The notes below the pieces were generated by a model. That model saw nothing but the letters and a program-made list of their open reading frames with translations, had not been told where the DNA came from and searched no databases. The position numbers were made by a program, and so were the translations under genes. From NCBI RefSeq assembly GCF_018388465.1, contig NZ_CP074404.1, forward strand, positions 3,224,001 to 3,288,000: a stretch of 64,000 bases of DNA. The letters are read 5' to 3'. Of this stretch, positions 55,519 to 64,000 are shown one piece after another (the first letter of the stretch is position 1; each line of letters starts with the position of its first letter). This stretch comes from Cellulomonas fengjieae (lineage in GTDB: Bacteria > Actinomycetota > Actinomycetes > Actinomycetales > Cellulomonadaceae).

Positions 55519-57509
55519 CAGTGGATGTTCCCGTGCTCGCGGAACTCCCGCCAGACGTTCTCGAAGAAGTCGTCGTCCTCCGGGATGGGCCGGCGCGGGC
55601 GCCAGCGGAACGTCATCCGACCGGCGGGGTCGTCGGCGGTCGGCTCCCAGGAGGTCTCCTGCACCTCGTCGTCCAGCGCGCCGCCGTCCAGGGTGAACCG
55701 GAACACGTCGGGCAGCTCGGTCAGCCCGTGCGGGATGGCGCCCTCGGGGTCGGTGTAGAGCACGGACCCCCGCGAGCGGCCACCGTGCGCCACGTAGTCG
55801 TCCATCGCGGAGAGGTAGACGTACGCGCTGGTGAGGATGTCGCGGACCAGGAAGGTGCGGTTGATCGAGCGGCGCGACGAGGCATCGGCCGACACCGTCG
55901 ACTCGTACGCCGACAGCCACGCGTGCACCTGGTCCAGCGCCTCCTTGATCGACTCCGCGGAGCGCACCGGGCCGGCCTTGGCGCTCATCAACGCCTGGAC
56001 CTCGTTCAGCAGGTCGCCGGTGTTGTCCGGGACGCCGGAGGCGGCGCGCGCGGAGGCGTCACCGACCAGGTCGACGGCAGCCTGCAGGATCGGCGCGGCG
56101 GCCTCGTCGAAGGGCGCAGGGTCCTGTGTACGTCGCGCGGCGATGAACTGCGCCGCCCGCGTCGCGCCCACCTGGCCGCTGTTCAGCGCCGCGCCCCCGG
56201 GCCGGTAGACCCCGTGCGCACCGCCCGCCTCACCGACCGGGAAGAAGCCGTCGACGTTCGACTGCCACCAGGCGTCGACCACCAGCCCGCCGTTGTTGTG
56301 CTGCGCGCACACGTCCACCTCGAGCATCGTCGTCTCGAGATCCACGTACGGGTTCTTGCCCAGGTAGAACTGGTACGCGGGCTCGTTCATCCGCCGCAGC
56401 CGCTCGATCGGCGTGCCGAACAGCACACCCGCGCGGTCGAGGTAGTCGTGGGCCTCGGGGCTGAGCGCGGACGGGTCGAAGTCCGCCTGGACCGGGTTGC
56501 GACGGAAGTCGAGGAACACCCGTCGCCCGCGCAGCACGGTCTCGCGGTAGACCAGCAGGTCGATCAGCGAGGACCCGTCGAGCGCCTTGCGGATGTCGAA
56601 CGGCCACTGGTAGCCCTTGAGGAACACCAGGGACATGAGCTGTCCGTAGTCGCCGATCGCCTCGGTGAGGAACTCGCGCTCGTCGCCGCCGTCGGCGTCC
56701 GTCGACACGAACGCCGGGATGACCTGCATGTACGTACCCGACACGTTCCAGCGCGGGTGCGTCGAGGCCAGCCCGAACTGCCACTCGGTGAGGTTCTTGC
56801 CGTGCACGCCCGCGCGGTAGGCCGCGCCGGAGGCACCCCACTGGCCGTGGGGGAAGACGCGCGTCGCGTACATGCCGGCGGGACCGCCCGTCGCGTAGAC
56901 GAGGTTGGTGCACCGGAACAGCAGGAACGGGCTCTGGACGCCGTCGTGCGGCACGTCGGTGCGCAGGACCAGCAGCCCCGCGACCGCGCCGTCCTGCACG
57001 ATCACGTCGACCACGCGGCACTCGTCGTAGACGGCGGTGCCGTTGCGGTGGACCTTCTTCTCCAGCTGCTCGACCATCGACCGGCTCGTGTACGGACCCA
57101 CCGACGTGGCGCGACGACGCGGGTCGTGGTCGGTCTTGTAGCCGATGAACTCGCCGTACCGGTTCTGCGGGAACGGCACGCCCAGGTCGCACAGGCGCAG
57201 GAAGCCGCGGGCGCTCAGCGCGGCCTCGGCGAGCGCGTTGTCGCCGTCCATCGCCCCGCCCGCGTACAGCGTCTCGGCCATCTCCCGCACGGAGTCGCCG
57301 TCGCCGCCCGAGAGCGTGAGCTTGTAGTACGTCTGCTTGTCGGAGCCCGCGTTGCGCGACGAACCCGCGTTGACCTTGTCGGCGACCATGACGAGTTCGG
57401 TCTGGCCGAGCTCCCACAGGCGGTCGGCGGCGCAGAACCCCGCGGAGCCCGTGCCGACGACCACGGTGTTGACGGTGACGACGGGGACGCCGTGCAGCTG
57501 CTCGGACAT
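55518..57509 (-). CDS. FAD-binding oxidoreductase (fumarate reductase/succinate dehydrogenase flavoprotein-like)
   Basis: Flavoprotein of 663 residues. N-terminal FAD motif TVVVGTGSAGFCAADRLWELG; later LVYATGGPAGMYATRVFPHG and the C-terminal flavin site FFPVGEAGGAHGVYRPGGAA with NSGQVGATRAAQFIA, as in the fumarate reductase/aspartate oxidase superfamily. No iron-sulphur or membrane partner gene is nearby and no secretion signal is seen, so the electron acceptor is unknown. It sits between an SDR and an SGNH hydrolase with one-base TGATG junctions on both sides. Substrate not identifiable; a sugar, polyol or acyl sugar derivative is inferred from context. Confidence 0.9.
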   Translation of the reverse strand: MSEQLHGVPVVTVNTVVVGTGSAGFCAADRLWELGQTELVMVADKVNAGSSRNAGSDKQTYYKLTLSGGDGDSVREMAETLYAGGAMDGDNALAEAALSARGFLRLCDLGVPFPQNRYGEFIGYKTDHDPRRRATSVGPYTSRSMVEQLEKKVHRNGTAVYDECRVVDVIVQDGAVAGLLVLRTDVPHDGVQSPFLLFRCTNLVYATGGPAGMYATRVFPHGQWGASGAAYRAGVHGKNLTEWQFGLASTHPRWNVSGTYMQVIPAFVSTDADGGDEREFLTEAIGDYGQLMSLVFLKGYQWPFDIRKALDGSSLIDLLVYRETVLRGRRVFLDFRRNPVQADFDPSALSPEAHDYLDRAGVLFGTPIERLRRMNEPAYQFYLGKNPYVDLETTMLEVDVCAQHNNGGLVVDAWWQSNVDGFFPVGEAGGAHGVYRPGGAALNSGQVGATRAAQFIAARRTQDPAPFDEAAAPILQAAVDLVGDASARAASGVPDNTGDLLNEVQALMSAKAGPVRSAESIKEALDQVHAWLSAYESTVSADASSRRSINRTFLVRDILTSAYVYLSAMDDYVAHGGRSRGSVLYTDPEGAIPHGLTELPDVFRFTLDGGALDDEVQETSWEPTADDPAGRMTFRWRPRRPIPEDDDFFENVWREFREHGNIH

Positions 57510-58273
57510 CACAGCACCGGGATGTGCAGGCCGCCGTCGACGTGGAACACCTCGCCGGTCGAGTACGGCGTCTGGCCCGAGGCCAGGATCGACACAGCGC
57601 CGGCGACGTCGGACGGGCGGCCCCACCGGTTGATCGGCGCGAGGCCGGTCTCGATCAGGGCGTCGTACTTCTCGGTGACGCCCGCGGTCATGTCCGTGGC
57701 GACCACGCCGGGCCGGACCTCGTAGACGACGATCCCCTCGGGTGCCAGGCGGACGGCGAACAGCTGGGTCGCCATCGCGACGCCCGCCTTGGAGACGCAG
57801 TACTCGCCGCGGTTGGTGGAGACCGTGACCGCGGAGATGCTCGACACGTTGACGACGGTGGCGCGCGGTCGGCCGTCCGTCTCGCGGTTCAGCGAGATCA
57901 CGCGGTTGGCGAACGTCTGCGTCAGGAAGTACGGGCCGCGCAGGTTGATTCCGAGCACGCGGTCGAAGCTCTCGGGGCCGGCCTCGAGGAGGTCCGCCCG
58001 CACGGCGGGAGCGACCCCGGCGTTGTTCACCAGCAGGTCGAGGCGACCCCAGGCCTTGACCGCGTCGTCGACGAACCGGACGTGGTCCTCGAGGTCGGCC
58101 ACCGAGCCGCGCACGTAGCGGACCCGGCCGGGCGCGTCGAGCGACTCGAGCAGCTCGGTCGGCTCCTCGCGGGTGGCCAGGATCGAGACCGCGAACCCGT
58201 CGGCGAGCAGCCGCCGCGTGATCCCCAGGCCGATCCCCCGGTTGCCCCCGGTGACCAGTGCGACTGCCGGCAT
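57509..58273 (-). CDS. SDR family oxidoreductase (3-ketoacyl-reductase-like)
   Basis: Classical short-chain dehydrogenase of 254 residues: cofactor motif VTGGNRGIGLGITRRL, LLVNNAGVAP, NVSSISAVTVSTNRGEYCVSKAG (Ser and Tyr-x3-Lys), and PYSTGEVFHVDGGLHIPVL at the C-terminus. First gene of the SDR - FAD oxidoreductase - SGNH operon; GGAGGAA lies seven bases before ATG 58273. A nearly perfect LacI-type palindrome and a TATGAC -10-like hexamer (58332-58337, minus strand) lie upstream. It would interconvert a hydroxyl and a keto group on the operon's substrate. Confidence 0.92.
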   Translation of the reverse strand: MPAVALVTGGNRGIGLGITRRLLADGFAVSILATREEPTELLESLDAPGRVRYVRGSVADLEDHVRFVDDAVKAWGRLDLLVNNAGVAPAVRADLLEAGPESFDRVLGINLRGPYFLTQTFANRVISLNRETDGRPRATVVNVSSISAVTVSTNRGEYCVSKAGVAMATQLFAVRLAPEGIVVYEVRPGVVATDMTAGVTEKYDALIETGLAPINRWGRPSDVAGAVSILASGQTPYSTGEVFHVDGGLHIPVL

Positions 58274-58350
58274 CGTTGCCTTCCTCCGTGTGCGGGACGC
58301 GCTCGTGACCTGCACGTCGGGTTCCGATCGTGTCATAGGAGCGATCGCTG

Positions 58351-58364
58351 GGCAAGCGCTTTCC
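58351..58364. promoter_or_regulatory. LacI-type operator GGCAAGCGCTTTCC
   Basis: Fourteen-base palindrome with one mismatched pair, central GCGC, in the gap between the divergent SDR and AEC permease genes. It lies 14-27 bases upstream of the -10-like TATGAC on the SDR strand, so it probably represses the SDR operon. No LacI gene is adjacent; the nearest is at 47.1 kb. Confidence 0.65.
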
Positions 58365-58429
58365 ACCGCCTTGCGATGACGGCCCTGCGAGGATCCCCCC
58401 GTGACCCCGCGACGACACCCGGCCCGCTG

Positions 58430-59344
58430 ATGGGCGCCGTCGTCACCGCGCTCGGCACCATGGGCGCCGTCGTCGCGCTCGGCTGGCTGCTCGGTCGCCG
58501 CGGCGTGCTGGGCGAGCGCGCCGCCCCCGTGCTCGCCCGGGTCGTGTTCGCGGTCGCGACCCCCGCGCTGCTGCTGACCACCGTCGCGCACGCCGACCTG
58601 CACCTGCTGCTGTCCCGCACCGCGGTCGTCACCTGGGCGTCGACGGTCGCCGTCGCGCTCGTCGCGGCCCTGGTGCTGAGGTTCGGGCTGCGCCGGTCGG
58701 CGGCCGACGTCACGGTCGGCACGCTGGCGTCGTCGTACGTGAACGCCGGCAACATCGGCCTCCCGCTGGCCGTGTACCTGCTCGCCGACCCCGTGGCCGT
58801 GGTGCCGACCCTCTTGTTCCAGCTGCTCGTCCTGGCACCGGTCGCGTTCACGGTGCTCGATGCCCGGACGGGGCCGCTGCGGCCCGGCCCGGTGGTCCGG
58901 CGCACCCTCAGCAACCCGATCATCGTCGGGACGCTGGTCGGCCTGCTCCTGGCGACGCTGCCGTGGAACCTGCCCGAGGTCGTCTACGAGCCGTTCCGCC
59001 TGGTCGGCGCCGCGGCCGCGCCGCTCGCGCTGCTGACGTTCGGCATGGCGCTCGCGGTCCCGCGCACGGTCGACACCACGGCGCCCCGCGCGGACCTCGC
59101 GCTGGCCGTCGTGCTGCGCGCCGTCGTGCACCCGGTGCTGGCCTGGGGCCTCGGCACCGCGCTGGGGCTGCCGGCGCACGCCCTGCTCGCGGTGGTCGCG
59201 ATGGCGGCGCTGCCGACCGCGCAGAACGTGCTCGTGTACGCGATGCAGTACCGGCGCGGCGAGGCCCTCGCGCGGGACGCCGGGCTGGTGACGACCGTGC
59301 TGTGCGTCCCGGTGCTGCTGGTCGTCGCGGCCGCGCTCGGCTGA
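58430..59344 (+). CDS. AEC family transporter (auxin efflux carrier type)
   Basis: Membrane transporter of about 304 residues with some ten predicted helices in two groups. Recognisable: VVALGWLLGRRGVLGERAA near the start, SSYVNAGNIGLPLAVYLLAD (the first-half Asn-Gly motif), LSNPIIVGTLVGLLLA and PTAQNVLVYAMQY. Bacterial members export or import small organic acids such as malate. ATG 58430 is chosen by homology; an in-frame ATG at 58376 would add 18 non-conserved residues. Divergent from the SDR operon, with a LacI-type site in the gap. Confidence 0.88.
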   Translation: MGAVVTALGTMGAVVALGWLLGRRGVLGERAAPVLARVVFAVATPALLLTTVAHADLHLLLSRTAVVTWASTVAVALVAALVLRFGLRRSAADVTVGTLASSYVNAGNIGLPLAVYLLADPVAVVPTLLFQLLVLAPVAFTVLDARTGPLRPGPVVRRTLSNPIIVGTLVGLLLATLPWNLPEVVYEPFRLVGAAAAPLALLTFGMALAVPRTVDTTAPRADLALAVVLRAVVHPVLAWGLGTALGLPAHALLAVVAMAALPTAQNVLVYAMQYRRGEALARDAGLVTTVLCVPVLLVVAAALG

Positions 59345-59348
59345 CCGC

Positions 59349-60014
59349 TCAGGGCAGGCGCGCGCCGGCGGGGATGTCGATGCGGGCGTAGTCGAGGATG
59401 CTCGGCACTCCGGCCAGCCCCGCGTGGTGCAGGACCTCGGCGTTCTCCTCGACCGCGACGGCCACCTTGAAGGCGAGCTTGAGAGAGACGCCGACCGCGA
59501 GCAGCCCGTGGTTGGCCCACACCACCGCGTTGACGTCGTCGCCCATGAGCTCGGCGCTGCGGCGGCCGAAGTCCGCGTTGGTGGAGAACTCGAACGGCAT
59601 CACCGGGATCGGCCCCTTGGCGTAGAGCACCATGTTGAGGAGGACCGGGTCGATCCGCCGGCCCAGCACGCCGAGCACGTTCACGAAGGTGGACTCGGTG
59701 TGCACGATCGCCTGCACGTCCGGGCGCCGGCGGTAGTGGGCGAGGTGCACGGGCAGCTCGGTGGAGGGCAGCAGGTCGCCCTCGAGCACGGTGCCGTCCA
59801 TGGCGACGACGACCATGTCGTCCGGCGTCATCGCGTCGTAGCGCACGTCGGACGGGGTGATGAGGATCGCCTCGGAGCCGTCGTCGGCGGCCAGGCGGAC
59901 GCTGATGTTGCCCTGCGTGTTGAAGTTCAGTCCGCAGCGCACCGACTCGCGGCAGTAGTAGAGGATCTCCTCGCGCACCTGGGCGGTGGCCCGGATCGGG
60001 GTCCTGGTGGGCAT
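59349..60014 (-). CDS. Class II aldolase/adducin family protein
   Basis: Zinc-dependent aldolase or epimerase of 221 residues, like L-fuculose-phosphate aldolase and L-ribulose-5-phosphate 4-epimerase. Features: CGLNFNTQGNISVRL (phosphate-binding Asn-Thr...Gly-Asn), ITPSDVRYDAMTPDDMVVV, PVHLAHYRRRPDVQAIVHTEST (zinc His residues) and VVWANHGLLAVG. The exact reaction is unclear because the rhamnose operon upstream already encodes an aldolase domain. An inverted repeat in the 160-base gap before it suggests separate control. Confidence 0.88.
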   Translation of the reverse strand: MPTRTPIRATAQVREEILYYCRESVRCGLNFNTQGNISVRLAADDGSEAILITPSDVRYDAMTPDDMVVVAMDGTVLEGDLLPSTELPVHLAHYRRRPDVQAIVHTESTFVNVLGVLGRRIDPVLLNMVLYAKGPIPVMPFEFSTNADFGRRSAELMGDDVNAVVWANHGLLAVGVSLKLAFKVAVAVEENAEVLHHAGLAGVPSILDYARIDIPAGARLP

Positions 60015-60038
60015 CTCCGGCGGCCTCTCGCTAGCGGC

Positions 60039-60058
60039 TGAATCCTTTCAAGAAGGAT
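60039..60058. promoter_or_regulatory. Candidate operator upstream of the class II aldolase
   Basis: TGAATCCTTTCA (60039-60050, TGAA-N4-TTCA) overlaps ATCCTT-N5-AAGGAT (60042-60058). Two overlapping imperfect inverted repeats in the gap between rhaB and the aldolase gene. Regulator unknown. Confidence 0.4.
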
Positions 60059-60175
60059 GCCGTGAGTCCTTCCCGGCTTCGAGGGACCTTGGTCCCCGTG
60101 CGCGCCGGACCGGCTGCCGGACGATTGCTCGACCGGCGCGCGGACCCGCCGCAGCGGCCCCGCGCGTCGGTCCTC

Positions 60176-61603
60176 TCAGAGACCGACCCGGGCGGCGGCG
60201 GCGGCCCACTGACGCTCGGTCGGGCCACCGGTCGCGCCGGGCTCGTAGCGCCGCAGCTCCAGGCCGCGCGCCCCGACCGCGCGCAGGTCCGCCAGGCCGC
60301 CGGAGAGCGCGCCCGCCGCACGCGCCTGGACCAGCACGTTGCCCAGCGCGGCGCCCTCGACCGGCCCGGCGACGACCGGCAGACCGGTCGCGTCGGCGGT
60401 GAGCTGGCAGAGCAGCTCGTTGCGCACGCCCCCGCCGACCACGTGCACCACGGTCACGTCCCGGTCAGCGAGCGCCGACGCCGCCCGGACGGCCCGTCGG
60501 TAGGCCAGCGCGAGCGAGTCGAGGATGCAGCGGACCGTCTCCGCCTGCGTCTGCGGTGGCCGCTGCCCGGTCCGCACGGCCTCGGCCGCGAGGCGCGCCG
60601 GCATGTCGCCGGGCGGGAGGAACGCGGGACCGTCGATGTCGACCACCGTGGTCAGCGCCGGCACCCGCGCGGCGGCGGCCAGCAGGTCCGGCAGGTCGGC
60701 GGGCAGGCCGGCCTCGGTCCACGTGCGGATCGACTCCTGGAGCACCCACAGGCCCATGACGTTGCGCAGGTAACGGACGGTGCCGTCCACGCCGGCCTCG
60801 TTGGTGAAGTTCGCCGCGCGGCTCGCCTCGGTGAGCACCGGTCGGTCCAGCTCGAGGCCGACCAGCGACCACGTGCCGCAGGAGATGTACGCGAAGTCGT
60901 CGGACACCGCGGGCACCGCCACAACCGCCGATGCCGTGTCGTGCGAGCCGACCGTCCACACCGGCACCGACCCGTGGTGCCCCAGCAGCTCTCCCGCGTC
61001 GCGCAGGGTCGGGAGCAGGCCGGTGTCGATGCCGAGCCGCTGCGCGAGGTCCGTCGCCCAGGTGCGCGTCGTGGCGTCCAGCAGGCCCGTGGTCGACGCG
61101 TTGGTCACCTCCGCCACCCGCTCACCGGTCAGCCAGTAGCCGAACAGGTCGGGCATCAGCAGCAGCCCGCGCGCGCCGTCCAGGTGCTCGGTGGCCAGCT
61201 GGAACACCGTGTTGAACGGCTGCACCTGCAGCCCCGTGCGCGCGTAGAGCTCCGGTGCGGGGATCGTCGCGAAGACCCGCTCCGGCACGCCGTCGGTCCG
61301 CGCGTCCCGGTAGTGGAACGGGTCGCCGAGCAGCTCACCGTCGGCGTCGAGCAGGCCGTAGTCGACCGCCCAGGAGTCGATGCCCACGCCGCCCAGCGTC
61401 CCGACGGCGTCGGTGGCCGCGCGCAGCCCGTCGAGCACGCCCCGGTACAGCCCACGTGCGTCCCAGTGCAGCGACCCGTCCACGCGCACGGGCCCGTTGG
61501 GGAACCGGTGGACCTCGCGCAGCACGACCCGCCCGTCGCGCACGTCCCCGACGATCACCCGCCCGGACGACGCCCCGAGGTCGACCGCGGCGAACGCGCT
61601 CAT
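60176..61603 (-). CDS. rhaB: Rhamnulokinase
   Basis: FGGY-type kinase of 475 residues phosphorylating L-rhamnulose. N-terminal phosphate-1 motif FAAVDLGASSGRVIVGDV, GVGIDSWAVDYGLLD, HYRDARTDG, phosphate-2 and adenosine regions ISCGTWSLVGLE and VHVVGGGVRNELLCQLTAD. ATG at 61603. It lies downstream of the rhamnose aldolase/dehydrogenase gene, separated by about 100 bases that hold a hairpin repeat. Gives rhamnulose-1-phosphate to the aldolase domain. Confidence 0.96.
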   Translation of the reverse strand: MSAFAAVDLGASSGRVIVGDVRDGRVVLREVHRFPNGPVRVDGSLHWDARGLYRGVLDGLRAATDAVGTLGGVGIDSWAVDYGLLDADGELLGDPFHYRDARTDGVPERVFATIPAPELYARTGLQVQPFNTVFQLATEHLDGARGLLLMPDLFGYWLTGERVAEVTNASTTGLLDATTRTWATDLAQRLGIDTGLLPTLRDAGELLGHHGSVPVWTVGSHDTASAVVAVPAVSDDFAYISCGTWSLVGLELDRPVLTEASRAANFTNEAGVDGTVRYLRNVMGLWVLQESIRTWTEAGLPADLPDLLAAAARVPALTTVVDIDGPAFLPPGDMPARLAAEAVRTGQRPPQTQAETVRCILDSLALAYRRAVRAASALADRDVTVVHVVGGGVRNELLCQLTADATGLPVVAGPVEGAALGNVLVQARAAGALSGGLADLRAVGARGLELRRYEPGATGGPTERQWAAAAARVGL

Positions 61604-61617
61604 CGGTCGCCCGCCGC

Positions 61618-61684
61618 GAGATCGTGGGTTCCGCACGAGATCGTGCGTGCGCACCCACGATCCGGTGCCGAACCCACGATCTCG
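61618..61684. repeat. Interspersed hairpin-forming repeat, copy 2
   Basis: Nested near-palindrome. Outer arms 61618-61636 and 61665-61683 match GAGATCGTGGGTTC(C/G)GCAC with one mismatch; an inner palindrome (61639-61662) has GATCGTG / CACGATC arms around GTGCGCAC with two mismatches. The outer core is the same as in 35571-35655. Located between rhaB and the aldolase/dehydrogenase gene. Confidence 0.95.
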
Positions 61685-61703
61685 TCGCCGGGCACGCGCT
61701 CGC

Positions 61704-63734
61704 TCATCGCAGGAAGGCCGCTGCCACGCCGGAGTCGACCGGGATGTGCAGGCCGGTGGTCTGCACCAGGTCCGGACCGGTCAGCGCGAACACCGCCGCG
61801 GCCACGTGCTCCGGCAGCACCTCGCGCTTGAGCAGCGTGCGCTGGGCGTAGTAGGCACCCAGCTCCTCCTCCGGCACGCCGTAGGTGGCCGCCCGCTGCG
61901 CCCCCCAGCCGCCGGCGAAGATGCCCGAGCCCCGCACGACGCCGTCGGGGTTGACCCCGTTGACCCGGATGCCGTGGGCGCCCAGCTCGGCGGCGAGCAG
62001 CCGGACCTGGTGCGCCTGGTCGGCCTTGGTCGCCGAGTACGCGATGTTGTTCGGCCCGGCGAACAGGGAGTTCTTCGAGGCGATGTAGACGATGTCGCCG
62101 CCCATCTCCTGGGCGATCATCGCGCGGGCCGCCTCGCGCGCCACCAGGAACGAGCCGCGCGCCATCACGTCGTGCTGCACGTCCCAGTCCTGGACGGTGG
62201 TGTCCAGCAGCGGCTTGGAGATGGAGAGCCCGGCGTTGTTGACCACGAGGTCGATGCCGCCGAACGCGAGGGCCGTGGCCGCGATCAGCTCGGCGACGTC
62301 GGACTCGGAGGTCACGTCCGCGCGCACCGCGATCGCCACGTCCGGACCGCCCAGGGACTGGGCGACCTCGGACGCCCCGTCCAGGTTGAGGTCCGCGACG
62401 ACGACGCACGCGCCCTCGGCGGCGAGCCGCTCGGCGATCGCCTTGCCGATGCCCGACCCCGCGCCGGTCACCAGCGCGACCCGGGTGGCCAGCGGCTTGG
62501 GCTTCGGCATCCGCGCGAGCTTGGCCTCCTCCAGCGCCCAGTACTCGATGCGGAACTTCTCGGCCTCGTCGATGGGCGCGTAGGTGCTGATCGCCTCGGC
62601 GCCGCGCATCACGTTGATCGCGTTGACGTAGAACTCGCCGGCCACGCGGGCGGTCTGCTTGTCCTTGCCGAACGAGAACATGCCGACGCCGGGGACCAGC
62701 ACGATCGCCGGGTCGGCGCCCCGGATCGCCGGGCTGTCGGGCGTCGCGTGGCGGTCGTAGTAGGCCTGGTAGTCGGCGCGGTACAGCGCGTGCAGCTCCT
62801 TGAGCCGGCCGACGACGTCCTCGACCGGTGCGTCCGACGGCAGGTCCACCACCAGCGGCTTGACCTTGGTGCGCAGGAAGTGGTCCGGGCAGGAGGTGCC
62901 GAGCTCCGCCAGGCGGTCCAGCGCCTCGCGCGACACGAAGTCCAGCACCACCTCCGAGTCGGTGTAGTGGCCGACCTGCGGCCTGTCCGTCGACGCCAGC
63001 CCGCGGATCACCGGCGCGAGCGCGGCGGCACGGACGCGGCGCTCGTCGTCGGGAAGCGGCGGCTGCACGACGTCACCGAACGGGTGCGGTCCCTCGGCCA
63101 GCCTGGCCGCGATGAACTCCTCGGCCGTCCGGATGATCTGCAGCGACCGCTGCTCGGCCTCGTCGGACGTGTCCCCCCAGGCGGTGATGCCGTGCCCGCC
63201 CAGGATGCAGCCGACGGCCTGCGGGTTCTTCGCCTTGATCTCGGCAATGTCCAGCCCGAGCTGGAACCCGGGCCTGCGCCAGGGGACCCAGACCACCGTG
63301 TCGCCGAACACCTCGGCCGTGAGCTTCTCCCCGTCGGCCGCCGTCGCGAACGCGATGCCGGCGTCCGGGTGCAGGTGGTCCACGTGCGCCGCGTCGACCA
63401 GCGCGTGCATCGCCGTGTCGATCGACGGCGCCGCCCCGCCCAAGCCATGCAGGCAGTAGTCGAACGCCGCCACCATCTCGTCCTCGCGCTCGACGCCCGG
63501 GTAGACGTCGACCAGCGCGCGCAGCCGGTCCAGGCGGAGCACCGCGAGGTTCTTCTCCGTCAGCGTGCCCAGGTCGCCGCCCGAGCCCTTGACCCAGAGC
63601 AGCTCGACCTCCGAGCCCGTGACCGGGTCGGTCGCCGCACCCTTGGCCGACGTGTTCCCGCCGGCGTAGTTCGTGGTCCGGGGGTCCGCCCCCAGCCGGT
63701 TGGACCGTGCGACCAGCTCGTCCGCGACGCTCAT
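61704..63734 (-). CDS. rhaD: Bifunctional rhamnulose-1-phosphate aldolase / L-lactaldehyde dehydrogenase
   Basis: Fusion protein of 676 residues. The N-terminal class II aldolase domain (about 1-400) has [36 protein letters not shown] and [13 protein letters not shown]. The C-terminal short-chain dehydrogenase (from about 425) has [29 protein letters not shown] and AYSATKADQ. It would split rhamnulose-1-phosphate to dihydroxyacetone phosphate and L-lactaldehyde and oxidise the latter to lactate. ATG 63734 overlaps the rhaI stop (ATGA); an in-frame ATG at 63743 is also possible. Such fusions occur in Actinobacteria and Bacillus. Confidence 0.95.
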   Translation of the reverse strand: MSVADELVARSNRLGADPRTTNYAGGNTSAKGAATDPVTGSEVELLWVKGSGGDLGTLTEKNLAVLRLDRLRALVDVYPGVEREDEMVAAFDYCLHGLGGAAPSIDTAMHALVDAAHVDHLHPDAGIAFATAADGEKLTAEVFGDTVVWVPWRRPGFQLGLDIAEIKAKNPQAVGCILGGHGITAWGDTSDEAEQRSLQIIRTAEEFIAARLAEGPHPFGDVVQPPLPDDERRVRAAALAPVIRGLASTDRPQVGHYTDSEVVLDFVSREALDRLAELGTSCPDHFLRTKVKPLVVDLPSDAPVEDVVGRLKELHALYRADYQAYYDRHATPDSPAIRGADPAIVLVPGVGMFSFGKDKQTARVAGEFYVNAINVMRGAEAISTYAPIDEAEKFRIEYWALEEAKLARMPKPKPLATRVALVTGAGSGIGKAIAERLAAEGACVVVADLNLDGASEVAQSLGGPDVAIAVRADVTSESDVAELIAATALAFGGIDLVVNNAGLSISKPLLDTTVQDWDVQHDVMARGSFLVAREAARAMIAQEMGGDIVYIASKNSLFAGPNNIAYSATKADQAHQVRLLAAELGAHGIRVNGVNPDGVVRGSGIFAGGWGAQRAATYGVPEEELGAYYAQRTLLKREVLPEHVAAAVFALTGPDLVQTTGLHIPVDSGVAAAFLR

Positions 63735-64000
63735 GCTCCCCATCCCGCCTGTGCGCCGCCGACCCGCTCGGCGACGATCTTCTCCGCGTATCCCGACGCC
63801 TTGTAGGCCGCGATCGGGTCGGGGTCGAGCCCCTGGGACTCCCGCAGCTGCGCGAGCAGCGGCCGGACGTCCGTGTTGTACGCGTCCATCACCACCCCGT
63901 GGGCGCCCAGCACGTCACCGGCGGTCTGCGCCTCGACCAGCGCGTCGGCGTCAACCAGCAGCGCCTTGGCGGTGGCCTCCTGCACGTTCATGACCGAGCG
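63731..64000 (-). CDS. rhaI: L-rhamnose isomerase, C-terminal fragment
   Basis: Only the last 89 residues are in the window; the frame is open to the edge. The visible part ([57 protein letters not shown]) fits the C-terminus of the Pseudomonas stutzeri-type L-rhamnose isomerase. First visible gene of the rhaI - rhaD - rhaB operon, coupled to rhaD by a four-base overlap. Confidence 0.85.
   Translation of the reverse strand, partial: RSVMNVQEATAKALLVDADALVEAQTAGDVLGAHGVVMDAYNTDVRPLLAQLRESQGLDPDPIAAYKASGYAEKIVAERVGGAQAGWGA

Noticed and set aside
58376..58429. ATG at 58376 as start of the AEC permease
   Set aside because: The 18 extra residues are Pro/Arg-rich and precede the first membrane helix without family support. 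It remains possible, so the choice of 58430 is by homology only.

Overview
The window is about 64 kb of very GC-rich DNA. Intergenic spacing is tight, four-base start/stop overlaps are frequent, and many genes appear to be leaderless. Together with the gene content (DUF3151 protein, GH64 glucanase with a CBM13 module, CUT1 sugar transporters without their own ATPase, four LacI-type regulators) this points to a plant-polysaccharide-degrading actinobacterium, most likely Cellulomonas or a close relative. The genus is an inference from content and style; no rRNA or other taxonomic marker is present. I found no tRNA, rRNA, CRISPR array, insertion sequence or prophage, and no gene-free stretch longer than about 260 bases.

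Region 1 (1-20.3 kb) is mainly housekeeping: an MFS transporter fragment, a GNAT acetyltransferase, purA, a DUF3151 protein, a partner-switching signalling group (STAS / PAS-GAF-SpoIIE-HATPase / STAS), fbaA, a TrmH-type methyltransferase, DedA, a HAD phosphatase, LemA, pyrE, an SDR, recQ and a nucleoside deaminase. An arabinose operon (substrate-binding protein, two permeases, GH51 arabinofuranosidase; 8.5-13.3 kb) sits inside this block.

Region 2 (20.3-35.5 kb) serves glucuronoxylan use. It has a LacI regulator, an enolase-superfamily mannonate dehydratase with a GH67 alpha-glucuronidase, a frameshifted NADP-dependent oxidoreductase, and a minus-strand operon GH3 - two permeases - binding protein - (hairpin) - GH39 - DUF624, with a divergent LacI regulator. 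Xylo-oligosaccharides would be imported and cut inside the cell.

Region 3 (35.5-43.5 kb) is mixed: an interspersed hairpin repeat and a G-quadruplex candidate, an aldo/keto reductase, trmL, a secreted GH64 glucanase, a gamma-glutamyltransferase homologue, a lactonase-type amidohydrolase, and GntR and LacI regulators.

Region 4 (43.5-54.4 kb) is the hexuronate pathway: altronate dehydratase, uronate isomerase, fructuronate/tagaturonate reductase, KDG kinase and KDPG aldolase, with LacI and IclR regulators. With the mannonate dehydratase of region 2, both the glucuronate and galacturonate routes to pyruvate plus glyceraldehyde-3-phosphate are complete. A two-gene Gfo/Idh/MocA - TIM-barrel unit lies inside this region.

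Region 5 (54.3-64 kb) holds an SDR - FAD oxidoreductase - SGNH hydrolase operon of unknown substrate, an AEC-type permease, and the end of an L-rhamnose operon (rhaI fragment, bifunctional aldolase/dehydrogenase, rhaB, extra class II aldolase). The most distinctive things are the undefined SDR/FAD/SGNH operon, the hairpin repeat shared by two distant intergenic sites, the many TANNNT-N6/7-start leaderless promoters, and several LacI- or IclR-like operators placed over promoters or ribosome binding sites.
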